In this document: positions 18,311 through 29,202 of the stretch, piece after piece
Numbering within the stretch: the stretch's first letter is position 1
Layout of the letters: the number at the start of each line of letters is the position of its first letter
Assembly: GCF_001265075.1 (NCBI RefSeq)
Contig: NZ_LFKO01000002.1
Coordinates: forward strand, 298,719-362,718
DNA: 64,000 nucleotides
Direction: 5' to 3'
From: Salinicoccus sp. YB14-2
Lineage (GTDB): Bacteria; Bacillota; Bacilli; Staphylococcales; Salinicoccaceae
The notes under the pieces: generated by a model
Seen by the model: the letters and a program-made list of their open reading frames with translations, nothing else
Database searches by the model: none
What the model was told of the DNA's origin: nothing
Made by a program: the position numbers and the translations under genes

Positions 18311-18871
18311 ATGAGTGATAAAAAAGATCGAAACCTTACAGATAAGGAAGTAAATATGGATGGCGTCAAAGATAAGGATAGAACCTACATTGACGGCCAG
18401 GGCCGGGAAATGATAACACATTCCAAGAAAGAACAAAAAGAGGATGTCAGAAATCCTTTAGTTTGGGTTATTCCAATCATGGTAGTGATTTTAATCATCC
18501 CACTTATGATATTTCATCTTGGCGGCGAAGGCGGCGGCGGTGAACAGACCGCTGATTCCGGTGCAGAATCTGAAGAATCAAGCGAAGATTCAGGCGGCGG
18601 CGAAAGCTCTGAAGAGGGCGGAGAAGAAGGTTCTGGAGAGGGTGCTTCTTCAGGCGACGTAGATGCTGAAGGCATTGCTCAAAACAGTTGTGCTTCATGC
18701 CACGGTGAAGACTTCTCAGGCGGAATGGGGCCGGCACTTGCAGGTACCAGCCTTGGTGAAGATGAATTTACCGATATCGTAAGAAATGGTCAGGGTTCAA
18801 TGCCTTCATTCAGTGAAGATGAAGTGAGTAATGAAGAACTGACTGCATTATATGATATGTTCTCAGAATAA
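18311..18871 (+). CDS. Membrane-anchored c-type cytochrome
   Basis: 186 residues. A hydrophilic N-terminal stretch of about 45 residues precedes one membrane segment (about 49-70, VWVIPIMVVILIIPLMIF), then a Gly/Glu/Ser linker of about 45 residues, then a small cytochrome c domain with the haem site CASCH and the axial Met in GSMPSF. It resembles B. subtilis cytochrome c550 (CccA) in architecture. The N-terminal cytoplasmic tail is unusually long. Its place directly after the haem operon fits electron transfer to a caa3-type oxidase, but the gene has its own promoter region (TATAAT at about 18274). S. aureus has no such cytochrome. Confidence 0.9.
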   Translation: MSDKKDRNLTDKEVNMDGVKDKDRTYIDGQGREMITHSKKEQKEDVRNPLVWVIPIMVVILIIPLMIFHLGGEGGGGEQTADSGAESEESSEDSGGGESSEEGGEEGSGEGASSGDVDAEGIAQNSCASCHGEDFSGGMGPALAGTSLGEDEFTDIVRNGQGSMPSFSEDEVSNEELTALYDMFSE

Positions 18872-18880
18872 TTTATAAAT

Positions 18881-18917
18881 AAGAACTCCCTGGTTCAGGG
18901 AGTTCTTATGTTTTTTA
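18881..18917 (+). terminator. Terminator after the cytochrome c gene
   Basis: AAGAACTCCC pairs perfectly with GGGAGTTCTT over a 7-base loop, followed by ATG and six T. Confidence 0.85.
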
Positions 18918-18949
18918 TTAAAACTTCAACTAAATGGCAGGTTTTCTAC

Positions 18950-20017
18950 ATGAAAATAATCCGTTTAATTATGTTGTTATTATCAGCAATCGCCATATCC
19001 TGGGTTTTAAATGCGGCAGGTATGATTTTACCCTGGCTTTTCGGCTCCATGATTGCAACATTTTTATTCATCAGATTTGTAACAAAAGATTTTTATTATC
19101 CCAAATGGCTCGGTAATCTCGGTGTGTTTGTCATCGGGTTTGAAATCGGGTCGACTTTTACAGTGGATGCAATGCATGAGATGCTCGGTGAACTTGGAAA
19201 TATTATCATGATCACTTTCCTGATCATCGGTTTAAGCCTCAGCTTATCGAGGATTTTCATGAAACTGACGAAATGTACACCGGAAACGGCACTGTTATCT
19301 TCTGTACCCGGGGCACTCAGCCAGATGCTGATTATGGCAGAAGAAGATAAGAAGGCGGATCTTCTGCTGGTAACCATCACCCAGATGTCGAGAATAATAC
19401 TGGTTGTGATTCTTGTACCGCTCATTGCAAGCTTCTTTACTGCAGATGGCGGTACAGCCGTCGTCGCAGAAGAGCAGGCGCCGCTTCTGACGGAGATGCT
19501 TCAGCCGTCACTACTATTGATTGTGGCCGGTGCATTATTCTTGATGTATTTACTTAAGCTGATCAATTTCCCGGTGCCTTTTATGCTGGGACCGATTATT
19601 GCCATGCTGGTATGGAATGTCACTTCAGGACATCACTTTTCACTTAATATCGAATTTATGAATATAGCGCAAATAGTGTTCGGTATTAGAATCGGTATTC
19701 AAATATCCTCACTCCTGTATCAATTGAACAGCAGAATGATCATTTCCATGCTGATTCAGAATATACTTCTGATTTTCGGCACGTTGTTAATCGTCGGCAC
19801 GTATCAGATGTTTACCGAACATTCCTTCAACAACTTATTTTTAAGTGCAGCACCCGGTGGTATCGGGCAGTTGATTATAGTTGCCGTGGAAATGGGTGCG
19901 GATATAGCGATGATTTCAAGCTATCATATATTCAGGATATTTTTCATCATATTATTTGTCACACCTGTGGTCAGCTACTACTTGAAATACAGACGTCGAA
20001 AAAATGGTGAAACTTGA
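18950..20017 (+). CDS. AbrB-family membrane protein (duplicated-domain, PF05145 type)
   Basis: 355 residues, about ten membrane segments, with two internally similar halves. Each half carries a G-x-x-x-P-W-type motif: GMILPWLFGSMIATF near the N-terminus and FPVFMLGP-like NFPVPFMLGPIIAML in the second half, plus LLSSVPGALSQM and LSAAPGGIGQL as matching motifs. This is the family misnamed AbrB or ammonia monooxygenase; it is not the DNA-binding AbrB. The function is unknown, possibly a transporter. The start is the ATG at 18950 after GGCAGG; the open frame upstream to 18908 runs into the terminator. Confidence 0.85.
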   Translation: MKIIRLIMLLLSAIAISWVLNAAGMILPWLFGSMIATFLFIRFVTKDFYYPKWLGNLGVFVIGFEIGSTFTVDAMHEMLGELGNIIMITFLIIGLSLSLSRIFMKLTKCTPETALLSSVPGALSQMLIMAEEDKKADLLLVTITQMSRIILVVILVPLIASFFTADGGTAVVAEEQAPLLTEMLQPSLLLIVAGALFLMYLLKLINFPVPFMLGPIIAMLVWNVTSGHHFSLNIEFMNIAQIVFGIRIGIQISSLLYQLNSRMIISMLIQNILLIFGTLLIVGTYQMFTEHSFNNLFLSAAPGGIGQLIIVAVEMGADIAMISSYHIFRIFFIILFVTPVVSYYLKYRRRKNGET

Positions 20018-20042
20018 CAGTATAAGCATATTTGGATAAGAT
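20014..20042 (+). promoter_or_regulatory. Sigma-A promoter of the valS T-box leader
   Basis: TTGACA (20014-20019, overlapping the previous stop), 17 bases, TAAGAT (20037-20042). Confidence 0.75.
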
Positions 20043-20047
20043 AAATT

Positions 20048-20283
20048 TAATTAAATAAAGAGGTCAGAAGAGTAGTCATGATTGGGTTTTCAGAGAGTAT
20101 GTGGCGGGTGTGAACATAACGAAAATCATGGTGAAAGTAATCTGATATCAATTCAGCTTGAACGAATCAGTAGGGTTGAACGTATATATGCGTTAAATAT
20201 TTGAGTGTAGCAATATTTTTATTGCTGAATTTAGGTGGTACCGCGGAACTCCCGTCCTATTACAGGATGTGGAGTTTTTTTAT
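20048..20283 (+). promoter_or_regulatory. T-box riboswitch controlling valS
   Basis: A leader that reads the charging state of a tRNA, here tRNA-Val. The T-box AGGTGGTACCGCGGA is at 20233-20247. Upstream, the Stem I elements AGAGAGT (about 20095) and GGCGGGTGTGAAC are recognisable. The terminator follows immediately (20247-20283): AACTCC..TGGAGTT with an inner GTCCT..AGGAT and a run of seven T. When uncharged tRNA pairs with the leader, the antiterminator forms. I could not place the specifier codon with confidence; a GTA near 20132 is a candidate. Confidence 0.92.
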
Positions 20284-20302
20284 TTTGAGAGGAGATTTTT
20301 AT

Positions 20303-22924
20303 ATGGAAATGCCAAAAAAGTATCATCCGGGAACAATTGAAGAAGGTAAATATGAAAAATGGATAAATGAAGGTTATTTTAAATCAGATGCTGAATCTGA
20401 CAAGGCACCTTTCTCAATCGTCATCCCGCCGCCGAATGTGACGGGTAAGCTGCACCTTGGCCACGCATGGGACACGACGCTGCAGGACATCATCACGCGT
20501 ATGAAACGTATGCAGGGTTATGAGGTGCTTTATCTGCCGGGCATGGACCATGCAGGTATTGCCACACAGGCAAAAGTGGATGCGCGTCTGAGGGAAAACG
20601 GCATCAAGTCACACGAAATCGGCCGGGAGAAGTTTTTGGAGCATGCCTGGAACTGGAAAGAAGAGTATGCGGATTTCATCAGAAACCAGTGGGCGAAACT
20701 CGGACTCGGCCTGGATTATGACAAAGAACGATTCACAATGGACGCCGGCCTGTCCAATGCTGTCAGAAAAGTCTTCGTGGATATGTATAATAAAGACCTC
20801 ATCTACCGCGGCGAATATATCATCAACTGGGATCCGCAGACACAGACGGCATTATCTGATATAGAAGTCATTCATAAGGAGATTGAAGGCAAGTTTTACC
20901 ATGTAAAATACCCGCTCACAGATGGCTCCGGCTTTTTGGAAATTGCAACGACGCGTCCTGAAACGATGCTCGGAGATACTGCGATTGTTGTTCATCCTGA
21001 AGATGAACGGTATAAAAACCTGATCGGCAAGACAGTCACTCTGCCGATCATTGAACGTGAACTGCCGATTATTGCTGATGACTATGTGGATAAGGAATTT
21101 GGTACCGGTGTGATGAAAGTGACGCCGGCACATGATCCGAATGACTTTGAAATCGGCAACAGACACAATCTTGAGCGGATTAACGTAATGAATCCTGACG
21201 GTTCCATCAATGAACTCGGCGGGCCGTATGCCGGTCTTGACCGTTTTGACTGCCGCAGGCAGCTGGTGAAGGAACTAAAAGAACAGGATCTTATGATTAA
21301 GATTGAATCACATATGCACTCAGTTGGACACTCTGAGAGGAGTGACGCTGTTGTTGAACCGTATTTATCAACACAGTGGTTCGTCAGCATGGATAAAATC
21401 GCAAAAGACACACTGGACAATCAGAACACTGATAACAGAATCGACTTTGTTCCGCCGAGATTTGAGCAGACATTCAATACATGGATGGGCAACATTCGAG
21501 ACTGGGTCATCTCTAGACAGCTCTGGTGGGGACATCAAATTCCTGCATGGTACCACAATGAAACCGGTGAAATTCATGTCGGCATGGAAGCACCGGAAGA
21601 TATTGAAAACTGGACACAGGATGCGGACGTTCTGGACACATGGTTCTCCAGTGCACTATGGCCGTTTTCAACAATGGGCTGGCCGGAAGAAACTGCAGAC
21701 TTTAAAAAGTTCTTCCCGACGAATGTGCTTGTCACGGGATATGATATTATCTTCTTCTGGGTTGCGAGAATGATCTTCTCTTCACTTGAACATACTGGCG
21801 GGAAGCCATTCGATGATGTTTTACTGCATGGCCTTGTACGTGATGAACAAAACCGCAAGATGTCCAAATCACTCGGCAACGGTGTTGATCCTATGGATGT
21901 CATTGATAAGTACGGTGCAGACGCACTCAGATACTTCCTCGCGACCGGTTCTACACCTGGACAGGATTTGCGCTACAGTGATGAAAAAGTGGAATCTGTA
22001 TGGAACTTTATTAATAAAATCTGGAATGCTTCAAGATTCGGTCTCATGAATATCGGTCCGGACTTTAAGATGGCGGACATTAACCTGGACGGCAAAAAGT
22101 CACTTGCAGATAAATGGATACTGACGAACCTGAATACAACAATCAATGAAGTGACACGGCTTTCAGAGAAGTATGAATTCGGTGAAGTCGGCAGACTGCT
22201 TTATAACTTCATCTGGGATGATTTCTGTGACTGGTACATCGAAATGGCGAAAGTACCGATGACTGAGGGTACTGATGAAGAGAAACATATGACACGTTCG
22301 GTGCTCTTGTATACATTGGACAAGATTCTTAAAATGCTTCATCCGTTCATGCCGTTTGTCACTGAAGAGATTTACCAGACCATTGAAGGCGGCCGTACAA
22401 TTGTAACGAGCGAATGGCCGGTTGCGAATAAAGACCACATAGATGAGTCAGCGAAAAAGGAAATGGCACTTTTAGTTGAAATCATCAAATCTGTACGTCA
22501 GACAAGAAGTGAAGTGAATACACCGTTGTCGAGACCGATTGATATAAAGATAGAAGTGAAAGATGACGCAAGACGTGAAGCTGTGGAGGCGAACAAACAC
22601 TACATCGACCGTTTCTGTAATCCGGGAACACTTGAAATCGCAGCTGCGATTGAGAAAAATGAGGATGATAAAACAAGCGTTGTCGATGGTGCCACAGTGA
22701 TCCTGCCGCTTGCAGGACTGATCAACAAAGAAGAAGAGATTGCGCGTCTGAATAAGGAAAGAGACCGATTGTCCAATGAATTGAAGCGCGTACATGGCAA
22801 ATTGAGCAACGAAAAATTTGTTGCGAACGCACCTGAAAATGTGGTGCTGCAGGAAAAAGAAAAAGAAGCCAAGTATCAGTCGCAGTATGATGAAGTATCA
22901 TTGCGTCTACAAAGCTTGCAGTAA
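20303..22924 (+). CDS. valS: Valyl-tRNA synthetase
   Basis: Class I aminoacyl-tRNA synthetase, 873 residues (S. aureus 876). The HIGH motif is HLGH in [15 protein letters not shown] (about residue 45), the KMSKS motif is [10 protein letters not shown] (about 518), the CP1 editing domain lies between ([15 protein letters not shown]), and a C-terminal coiled coil ([18 protein letters not shown]) ends the protein. The start is the ATG at 20303 after GAGAGGAG; the open frame upstream to 20201 lies in the T-box. folC follows by 15 bases and is probably in the same transcript. Confidence 0.98.
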   Translation: MEMPKKYHPGTIEEGKYEKWINEGYFKSDAESDKAPFSIVIPPPNVTGKLHLGHAWDTTLQDIITRMKRMQGYEVLYLPGMDHAGIATQAKVDARLRENGIKSHEIGREKFLEHAWNWKEEYADFIRNQWAKLGLGLDYDKERFTMDAGLSNAVRKVFVDMYNKDLIYRGEYIINWDPQTQTALSDIEVIHKEIEGKFYHVKYPLTDGSGFLEIATTRPETMLGDTAIVVHPEDERYKNLIGKTVTLPIIERELPIIADDYVDKEFGTGVMKVTPAHDPNDFEIGNRHNLERINVMNPDGSINELGGPYAGLDRFDCRRQLVKELKEQDLMIKIESHMHSVGHSERSDAVVEPYLSTQWFVSMDKIAKDTLDNQNTDNRIDFVPPRFEQTFNTWMGNIRDWVISRQLWWGHQIPAWYHNETGEIHVGMEAPEDIENWTQDADVLDTWFSSALWPFSTMGWPEETADFKKFFPTNVLVTGYDIIFFWVARMIFSSLEHTGGKPFDDVLLHGLVRDEQNRKMSKSLGNGVDPMDVIDKYGADALRYFLATGSTPGQDLRYSDEKVESVWNFINKIWNASRFGLMNIGPDFKMADINLDGKKSLADKWILTNLNTTINEVTRLSEKYEFGEVGRLLYNFIWDDFCDWYIEMAKVPMTEGTDEEKHMTRSVLLYTLDKILKMLHPFMPFVTEEIYQTIEGGRTIVTSEWPVANKDHIDESAKKEMALLVEIIKSVRQTRSEVNTPLSRPIDIKIEVKDDARREAVEANKHYIDRFCNPGTLEIAAAIEKNEDDKTSVVDGATVILPLAGLINKEEEIARLNKERDRLSNELKRVHGKLSNEKFVANAPENVVLQEKEKEAKYQSQYDEVSLRLQSLQ

Positions 22925-22939
22925 AGGGGTATTGTCTTA

Positions 22940-24202
22940 ATGAACTATCAAGAGAGTTTATCTTGGATTCATGATCAGATGAAGTTTGGCATCAAACCGG
23001 GAATTGGAAGAATGAAATGGATGCTGGAACAACTGGGTTCACCGCAAAGTAAGATCAAAGGTATACATGTCGCGGGAACGAACGGCAAAGGATCGACATT
23101 GAGTTATATGAGAAAGGCGTTAAATGCCAATGAGTACTCGGTGGGTACTTTCACATCACCGTACATCGAAATTTTCAATGAACGTATTTCTTTGAACTGT
23201 ACACCTGTTTCAGATGAGACGATTGCAGAACTTGCGACCATCGTGCGGCCGGTAACTGAAAAGATGATTGAAGAAACCAATCTGGGGGCTGCCACCGAAT
23301 TTGAGGTTATCACCACGATGATGTTCGTCTACTTCGGTGAAATCCACACGGTTGATTTTGTCATAGTGGAAGCAGGCCTTGGTGCCACGCATGACTCGAC
23401 TAATGTATTTTCACCGATTATGACCATACTGACAAGTATCGGTCTCGATCACACTGAAATACTTGGTGATACATTGGTTGATATAGCGAAGGACAAAGCC
23501 GGCGTGATCAAAAAGGGGATTCCTCTCGTTTATAATGTTGCTGATGATTTTAGCAGATCTCATGTGCAGAAAGTGTTGGCGGAAAAGAATGCCAAGAGCG
23601 TTGAACTGCATAAAGATATTGTCATCTATCATCAGGGGAATGAATTTGCTTTCAAGTACGGAAACTATGAATTTGAAAATATTCAGCTGAAGATGATCGG
23701 CGTGCATCAGAGAGAGAATGCGGCGCTCGCCATGGCAGCATTGGTAGAGATGCAGGAGCGAGGCGAGTTATCGCTCGACCTGAATAAGATGGTCAATGCG
23801 ATAGAAGAAACCGAATGGACGGGCCGTATCGAAACACTTCAGGCGTCACCGTTGATCATCGCGGACGGCGCGCATAATAATGAAGCTGTGGAAGCACTTG
23901 TTTCAACGATGAAAGACTACTTCGGCGAAAGGAAAATCACAGTGCTGTTTTCAGCAGTGAAGGGCAAGCCGATCGGACCGATGGTGGATAGACTGAATGA
24001 GATTGCGGATGAGTTTTATGTCACGGAATTCGAATTCTTTAAATCTCTGCCGCTGGATGATATATACGAGGCGGTCAGCCATCCTGGTAAAAGGACAGTT
24101 AAAGATTATGATAACTTCATCAGGGAGTTTGACGGTGATCTGTTATTGGTTACCGGCAGTCTGTACTTCATCAGCGACGTCAAACAGCGTTTTAATCAGT
24201 AG
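22940..24202 (+). CDS. folC: Folylpolyglutamate synthase / dihydrofolate synthase
   Basis: Adds glutamate to dihydropteroate and to reduced folates. 420 residues. The ATP-binding P-loop is GTNGKGST (about residue 47), preceded by KIKGIHVAG; IGLDHTEILGDT and the Mur-ligase-like VHQRENAALAMAAL and IADGAHNNEAVEAL are family signatures. It follows valS, as in S. aureus and B. subtilis, with Shine-Dalgarno AAAGGGG. A strong terminator lies 10 bases after the stop. Confidence 0.95.
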   Translation: MNYQESLSWIHDQMKFGIKPGIGRMKWMLEQLGSPQSKIKGIHVAGTNGKGSTLSYMRKALNANEYSVGTFTSPYIEIFNERISLNCTPVSDETIAELATIVRPVTEKMIEETNLGAATEFEVITTMMFVYFGEIHTVDFVIVEAGLGATHDSTNVFSPIMTILTSIGLDHTEILGDTLVDIAKDKAGVIKKGIPLVYNVADDFSRSHVQKVLAEKNAKSVELHKDIVIYHQGNEFAFKYGNYEFENIQLKMIGVHQRENAALAMAALVEMQERGELSLDLNKMVNAIEETEWTGRIETLQASPLIIADGAHNNEAVEALVSTMKDYFGERKITVLFSAVKGKPIGPMVDRLNEIADEFYVTEFEFFKSLPLDDIYEAVSHPGKRTVKDYDNFIREFDGDLLLVTGSLYFISDVKQRFNQ

Positions 24203-24213
24203 AATAATTATAC

Positions 24214-24257
24214 AAAAAATGAGTCAGACCTCGATATCAGGTCTGACTCATTTTTGT
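24214..24257. terminator. Bidirectional terminator between folC and the YfcC gene
   Basis: AAAAAATGAGTCAGACC pairs with GGTCTGACTCATTTTT over nine bases. T-runs occur on both strands, so it can end both convergent transcripts. Confidence 0.88.
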
Positions 24258-24331
24258 ATGCAGGATTGCTCATTTGAATTTGCTGCTCATTTGGTAATGA
24301 TTTCATCTCGGAATGAGCAGGTCTTTATTTT

Positions 24332-25696
24332 CTAAAATGGACCGTATCCTATTATGATACTGACAGCCATGACGACTGAGCTTGCGATTATCCATGTCAG
24401 CATGACGGGCCAGACGAATCGCAGCCATTTTTCATATGGTATCTGAGCGATTGAAAGTCCTGCCATCAGAATTGCTGAAGTAGGGAACAGATAGTTCGAT
24501 AATCCGTCTCCAAGCTGGAAGGCGAGGACGACAGATTGCCTGGGTACGCCGACAATGTCTCCGATCGGTGCCATCAGCGGTATTGTTGTGGCTGCCTGGC
24601 CGGAGCCTGACGGGATGAAAAAGTTGATGATGAATTGTGTGAAGAACATGCCGACTGCGGCGATTGTCGATGGCAGTCCCTCAAGCACTGAACTTACTGC
24701 GAAGATGACTGTATCGATGATGGTGCCGTCTTCTAAAATCAGTAGGATACAGCGTGCAAGCCCAACGATCAATGCTCCGAAAGTCACATCTTTTGCACCT
24801 TTGATGAAGTCTTCTGCGATAGCATTCGGCGAGTTGCCGCCGATAAATCCTGAAAGTATCCCCATAGCGAGGAATATGGCTGCGAGCTCTGTGCCGGTCG
24901 ACCAGCCATTGACGACACCGTAGACAATCAGTGCAAGACCGCCAAATATTACAAGAAGCACCGCGATATGCCTTTTTGTCAGATCTTTGAATTCATATGT
25001 TTCAGTGCCGGCTTGCTTTTCCAGGTCATATACGTAACTGTTCTGTTTATCTTTTTGCACGCGTTTACCGTATTTGTAAACGAAGAATGCAGCGATGCCT
25101 ACAAAGATGATTTGAACAATGATGCGCAGGCCCATACCCGAGAACAGCGGCAGTTCTGCAATTTCCTGCGCGACGCCGACTGTGAATATGTTCATGAATC
25201 CTCCGGAGAATCCTGCTGCGGCCCCGAGGGCGACCATTGACATGCCCGTCAACGCATCCATCCCGAGGGAGCGTGCAAGTATGACGCCCATCGGAATGAA
25301 TATCAGAGTGGACTCTGCCATTCCGAATGTTGCGCCGCCAAATGAGAATATCAGCATTGTCAGCGGTATGAGTATGATCTCTTTATTTTTTAAAAGAGAG
25401 ACGATTTTGTTGATGCCTGCTTCAATCGCACCGGTGCCGTTGATCATTCCTAAGGCACCGCCGATGATGAATATTAAAAAGATGATGCTTGCGGCGTCAA
25501 CCATGCCGAGCGGAACGACTGTGAAAACCTGTGTCCATTCGACAGGATTCTGCTCAATATATGTAAATGTTGTTTCATCGACGACCTGCCTGCCTTCTGA
25601 GTCTTCATAGCGGTCATATTCACCGGCAGGGATAATATAACTCGCGATGGCGGCCACGATTACAATCGCATAAATCAGGACGAACGCATGTGGCAT
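24332..25696 (-). CDS. YfcC/C4-dicarboxylate-carrier superfamily transporter
   Basis: At least 454 residues with about twelve membrane segments; the start MPHAFVLIYAIVIVA..YIIPAGEYDR and internal GMAESTLIFIPMGV, FFIPSGSGQAATTIPLMAPI match the YfcC family (PF03606). Members are called basic amino acid or dicarboxylate carriers; the substrate is not predictable. The first canonical start is the ATG at 25696, but a perfect AGGAGG is 24 bases upstream of it, with ATT (25720) and ATA (25714) as the only nearby in-frame start-like codons. Family members usually have a short basic stretch before MPHAF, so the true protein may start there. Confidence 0.85.
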   Translation of the reverse strand: MPHAFVLIYAIVIVAAIASYIIPAGEYDRYEDSEGRQVVDETTFTYIEQNPVEWTQVFTVVPLGMVDAASIIFLIFIIGGALGMINGTGAIEAGINKIVSLLKNKEIILIPLTMLIFSFGGATFGMAESTLIFIPMGVILARSLGMDALTGMSMVALGAAAGFSGGFMNIFTVGVAQEIAELPLFSGMGLRIIVQIIFVGIAAFFVYKYGKRVQKDKQNSYVYDLEKQAGTETYEFKDLTKRHIAVLLVIFGGLALIVYGVVNGWSTGTELAAIFLAMGILSGFIGGNSPNAIAEDFIKGAKDVTFGALIVGLARCILLILEDGTIIDTVIFAVSSVLEGLPSTIAAVGMFFTQFIINFFIPSGSGQAATTIPLMAPIGDIVGVPRQSVVLAFQLGDGLSNYLFPTSAILMAGLSIAQIPYEKWLRFVWPVMLTWIIASSVVMAVSIIIGYGPF

Positions 25697-25823
25697 TTTA
25701 ATCTTTTTAAATATTGTAATCAGCCTCCTGTTTATAAGTGTATGTGATAAGTATATCGTAACGATTTACTTATTTGTATACTATTTTCAATTATTACAGG
25801 TGGTACAGCATCATCTGGTATTA

Positions 25824-25852
25824 TAAAAAAGAAAACCGGATTAATCCGGTTT
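25824..25852 (-). terminator. Terminator after mscL
   Basis: On the minus strand AAACCGGA / TCCGGTTT over TTAA, followed by TCTTTTTT. Confidence 0.85.
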
Positions 25853-25859
25853 CCCCATT

Positions 25860-26231
25860 TTAGTTATTTGGTTTGTTGTCTTTTACCAATGAATCTCTGA
25901 TTTCTCTTAACAGCACAAGCTGTTCATCTTCTGCTTCTTCTTCCACAAATCTGTTTTTAGTCAGCTTATTGACCACTTTGATGAATACGAAGATCGCAGC
26001 TGCAATGATCAGGAAGTCGATGATCGCCTGAATGAATACGCCGTAAGTGATGCCCATGTAAACCCAGTCCGAAGCAAAATCAGTATCTCCAAAAATCAGT
26101 GCGATAGTGGGCATGATGATATTTTCAACGAGTGCCTCAACAATTTTACCGAAAGCTGCACCGATAACGACTGCTACAGCTAAATCCAATACATTACCGC
26201 GCAGTATAAAATCTTTAAATTCCTGCCACAT
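25860..26231 (-). CDS. mscL: Large-conductance mechanosensitive channel
   Basis: Pentameric emergency-release channel opened by membrane tension on hypo-osmotic shock. 123 residues. The N-terminal amphipathic helix and TM1 read [21 protein letters not shown] with the pore constriction around [12 protein letters not shown]2 is about residues 68-90 and the cytoplasmic bundle ends in LLREIRDSL. Shine-Dalgarno GGAGGT before the ATG. In S. aureus mscL is also close to acnA. Confidence 0.97.
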   Translation of the reverse strand: MWQEFKDFILRGNVLDLAVAVVIGAAFGKIVEALVENIIMPTIALIFGDTDFASDWVYMGITYGVFIQAIIDFLIIAAAIFVFIKVVNKLTKNRFVEEEAEDEQLVLLREIRDSLVKDNKPNN

Positions 26232-26484
26232 AATATTTACCTCCAGGTAGTTTTTGTATTAAGTAATCATTTTTACTTATTAACTATACAACAACGAGTT
26301 GTAAATACAAGTGATATTAGTATATTTCTACATAATAAATATTTATACTGATCATAGTTAATCATAAGTATTAGTTATTATTGTTAGTTAATTATTTGTA
26401 TCATAATTTGAATTGTGAACCGTTTACAAGCTTTAATTATCAGGTATACTGTATATAAGACTAATTTTAGGAGGCAAATTTACA
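26232..26484. promoter_or_regulatory. mscL-acnA divergent region with acnA promoter and possible CcpC site
   Basis: TTTACA (26423-26428), 16 bases, TATACT (26445-26450) form a good promoter for acnA. The dyad ATAA-N7-TTAT at 26364-26378 matches the CcpC operator described for citB in B. subtilis, and a TTAT at 26437-26440 could be the half-site near the promoter. At 26416-26430 TGTGAAC-C-GTTTACA is nearly palindromic and overlaps the -35; it is not a standard cre because of the odd centre. The rest is AT-rich with no gene. Confidence 0.45.
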
Positions 26485-29190
26485 ATGGGTCAAAATTACA
26501 AAACTGATGCAAAAAAGACGTTCAGTTTGAATAATGAAACATATAACTATTACAGTTTGAAATCATTAGTTGAAAAAGGTTTTTCAGAAACGGCAAAATT
26601 GCCATACTCAATCCGTGTACTTCTTGAGTCTGTTCTAAGACAGTATGACGGCGAGGTAATCAAAGATGAACATATTGAAGCTCTTGCTAAATGGGATGAA
26701 GGCGACTTCGGCAATGCAGAAGTACCTTTCAAACCTTCGCGTGTCATACTGCAGGACTTCACTGGTGTACCGGCGGTCGTAGACCTGGCTTCACTCAGAA
26801 AAGCTATGGATGATGTCGGCGGCGATGTACAGAAAATCAACCCTGAAGTACCAGTGGATCTAGTCATCGACCACTCTGTACAAGTAGATGAATACGGTAC
26901 TCATCAGGCACTTCAGAAAAACATGGAACTTGAATTTGAAAGAAACAATGAGCGTTATGAATTCTTGAACTGGGCAACAAAATCATTTGACAACTACCGT
27001 GCCGTTCCACCGGCAACTGGTATCGTCCACCAGGTAAACCTTGAGTATCTGGCAAACGTTGTACATGTAAGAGAAGAAAATGACGAACTTGTTACTTATC
27101 CGGATACACTGGTTGGTACCGACTCACATACAACGATGATTAACGGTCTCGGTGTACTTGGCTGGGGTGTCGGCGGTATTGAAGCAGAAGCAGGAATGCT
27201 TGGACAGCCTTCATACTTCCCAGTACCTGAAGTGATTGGTGTACGTATGCAAAACGCTCTACCTGAAGGTGCAACAGCAACAGACCTTGCACTTCGTGTG
27301 ACTGAATTACTCCGTCAACACGGCGTAGTCGGTAAATTCGTTGAGTTTTTCGGCCGCGGCGTAACAGAGTTACCGCTTGCTGACCGTGCAACAATCGCAA
27401 ACATGTCACCTGAGTACGGTGCAACAAACGCATTCTTCCCTGTAGATCAGGAAACACTTGATTACATGAAACTGACAGGACGCAGTGCAGAACAGATTGA
27501 GATTGTTGAAACATACCTTAAAGAAAACGATATGTTCTTCGATCCTGACGTTGAAGCGACATATACAGATATCGTCGACCTGGACCTTTCAACTGTGGAA
27601 CCATCACTTGCCGGTCCAAAGCGTCCGCAGGATTTAATCCCACTTTCTAAAATGAAAGAAGAATATGAAAAATCTGTAACTGCCGAGAGCGGCAATCATG
27701 GTCATGGTCTTGATAAGAGCGAGTTTGAAAAAACAGGCACTGTTGAATTCAACGACGGTTCAACCGCAGAGCTTAAAACAGGCGACCTTGCCATCGCAGC
27801 GATTACATCATGTACGAACACATCCAACCCTTACGTTATGCTGGGCGCAGGTTTAATCGCGAAGAAAGCTGTAGAAAAAGGGCTTACAGTGCCTCCATAT
27901 GTGAAAACGTCACTGGCGCCAGGTTCAAAAGTGGTTACAGGCTATCTGGAAGATGCAGGATTACAGCCATACCTTGATGAGCTGGGCTTTAACCTGGTTG
28001 GTTATGGTTGTACGACTTGTATCGGTAACTCAGGACCTTTAAAACCTGAAATCACAAAAACAATCGTCGACAATGATATGCTGGTATCTTCTGTACTTTC
28101 CGGTAACAGAAACTTTGAAGGGCGTATCCACCCATTGGTTAAAGCGAACTACCTCGCATCACCGACACTGGTTGTTGCGTATGCACTGGCGGGTACTGTT
28201 GATATCGATCTTAATAAAGAACCGCTTGGTCAGGATAAAGATGGAAATGATGTTTTCATGAAAGATATCTGGCCGTCAATCAAGGAAGTAAGAGACGCTG
28301 TCATGAGCAACGTTACACCTGAACTCTTCCGCAAACAGTATGAAAACCTGTTTGAATCCAATGAAACTTGGAACCAGATTGAAACGACTGACGCGCCGAT
28401 GTATGATTTCCAGCCGGAATCAACTTACATTCAAAACCCGACATTCTTTGAAAATCTATCTAAAGAGCCGGGTACAATCAACGACATAAATGGTCTCAGA
28501 GTACTTGGTAAATTCGGAGACAGTGTAACTACTGACCACATTTCACCGGCAGGTGCGATCGGTAAAGATACACCGGCAGGTAAATGGTTGATCGAACAGG
28601 GCGTTTCTCCTCGTGACTTCAACTCATACGGTTCCCGTCGTGGTAACCATGAAGTGATGGTTCGCGGTACATTTGCAAACATTCGTATCCGTAACCAGAT
28701 TGCACCGGGTACAGAGGGCGGTTTCACGACTCACTGGCCGACTGGTGAAGTGATGAGTATTTATGACGCAGCTATGAAATATCAGGAAGAGAATACAGGT
28801 CTTGTTGTCGTTGCAGGCGACGACTACGGAATGGGCTCCAGCCGTGACTGGGCAGCCAAGGGTACAAATCTTCTGGGTGTCAAAGCTGTCATCGCAGCAA
28901 GTTACGAAAGAATTCACCGTTCAAACCTTGTAATGATGGGTGTTCTTCCACTCCAGTTTGTAGATGGAAAGAATGCTGAAGACTACGGTCTTGACGGCAG
29001 TGAAACATTTGATATCAAAGTGGGCGAGACAGTTAAGCCTGGAGATATCCTCGATGTTACTGTGACTGATACAGATGGTAATGTTCAAGTCATTCAGGTC
29101 AAAGCACGTTTCGACTCTGAAGTGGAAGTAGATTATTACCGTCACGGTGGTATCTTACCGCTTGTTCTTAGAAAAAAATTAAGTGAGTAA
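26485..29190 (+). CDS. acnA: Aconitate hydratase
   Basis: [4Fe-4S] enzyme isomerising citrate to isocitrate in the TCA cycle. 901 residues, normal for bacterial AcnA/CitB. Cluster ligands are in [11 protein letters not shown] and [21 protein letters not shown], the active-site [12 protein letters not shown] and [16 protein letters not shown] follow. In B. subtilis the apo-form also binds RNA; this is possible here but not visible. A strong TAGGAGG precedes the ATG. It is monocistronic, ending at a bidirectional terminator. Confidence 0.98.
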   Translation: MGQNYKTDAKKTFSLNNETYNYYSLKSLVEKGFSETAKLPYSIRVLLESVLRQYDGEVIKDEHIEALAKWDEGDFGNAEVPFKPSRVILQDFTGVPAVVDLASLRKAMDDVGGDVQKINPEVPVDLVIDHSVQVDEYGTHQALQKNMELEFERNNERYEFLNWATKSFDNYRAVPPATGIVHQVNLEYLANVVHVREENDELVTYPDTLVGTDSHTTMINGLGVLGWGVGGIEAEAGMLGQPSYFPVPEVIGVRMQNALPEGATATDLALRVTELLRQHGVVGKFVEFFGRGVTELPLADRATIANMSPEYGATNAFFPVDQETLDYMKLTGRSAEQIEIVETYLKENDMFFDPDVEATYTDIVDLDLSTVEPSLAGPKRPQDLIPLSKMKEEYEKSVTAESGNHGHGLDKSEFEKTGTVEFNDGSTAELKTGDLAIAAITSCTNTSNPYVMLGAGLIAKKAVEKGLTVPPYVKTSLAPGSKVVTGYLEDAGLQPYLDELGFNLVGYGCTTCIGNSGPLKPEITKTIVDNDMLVSSVLSGNRNFEGRIHPLVKANYLASPTLVVAYALAGTVDIDLNKEPLGQDKDGNDVFMKDIWPSIKEVRDAVMSNVTPELFRKQYENLFESNETWNQIETTDAPMYDFQPESTYIQNPTFFENLSKEPGTINDINGLRVLGKFGDSVTTDHISPAGAIGKDTPAGKWLIEQGVSPRDFNSYGSRRGNHEVMVRGTFANIRIRNQIAPGTEGGFTTHWPTGEVMSIYDAAMKYQEENTGLVVVAGDDYGMGSSRDWAAKGTNLLGVKAVIAASYERIHRSNLVMMGVLPLQFVDGKNAEDYGLDGSETFDIKVGETVKPGDILDVTVTDTDGNVQVIQVKARFDSEVEVDYYRHGGILPLVLRKKLSE

Positions 29191-29202
29191 TCAAAATCAT
29201 TT

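Noticed and set aside
26416-26430. cre (CcpA) site at the acnA promoter
   Set aside because: The palindrome TGTGAAC-C-GTTTACA has an odd centre and fails several fixed cre positions; recorded only as a palindrome.
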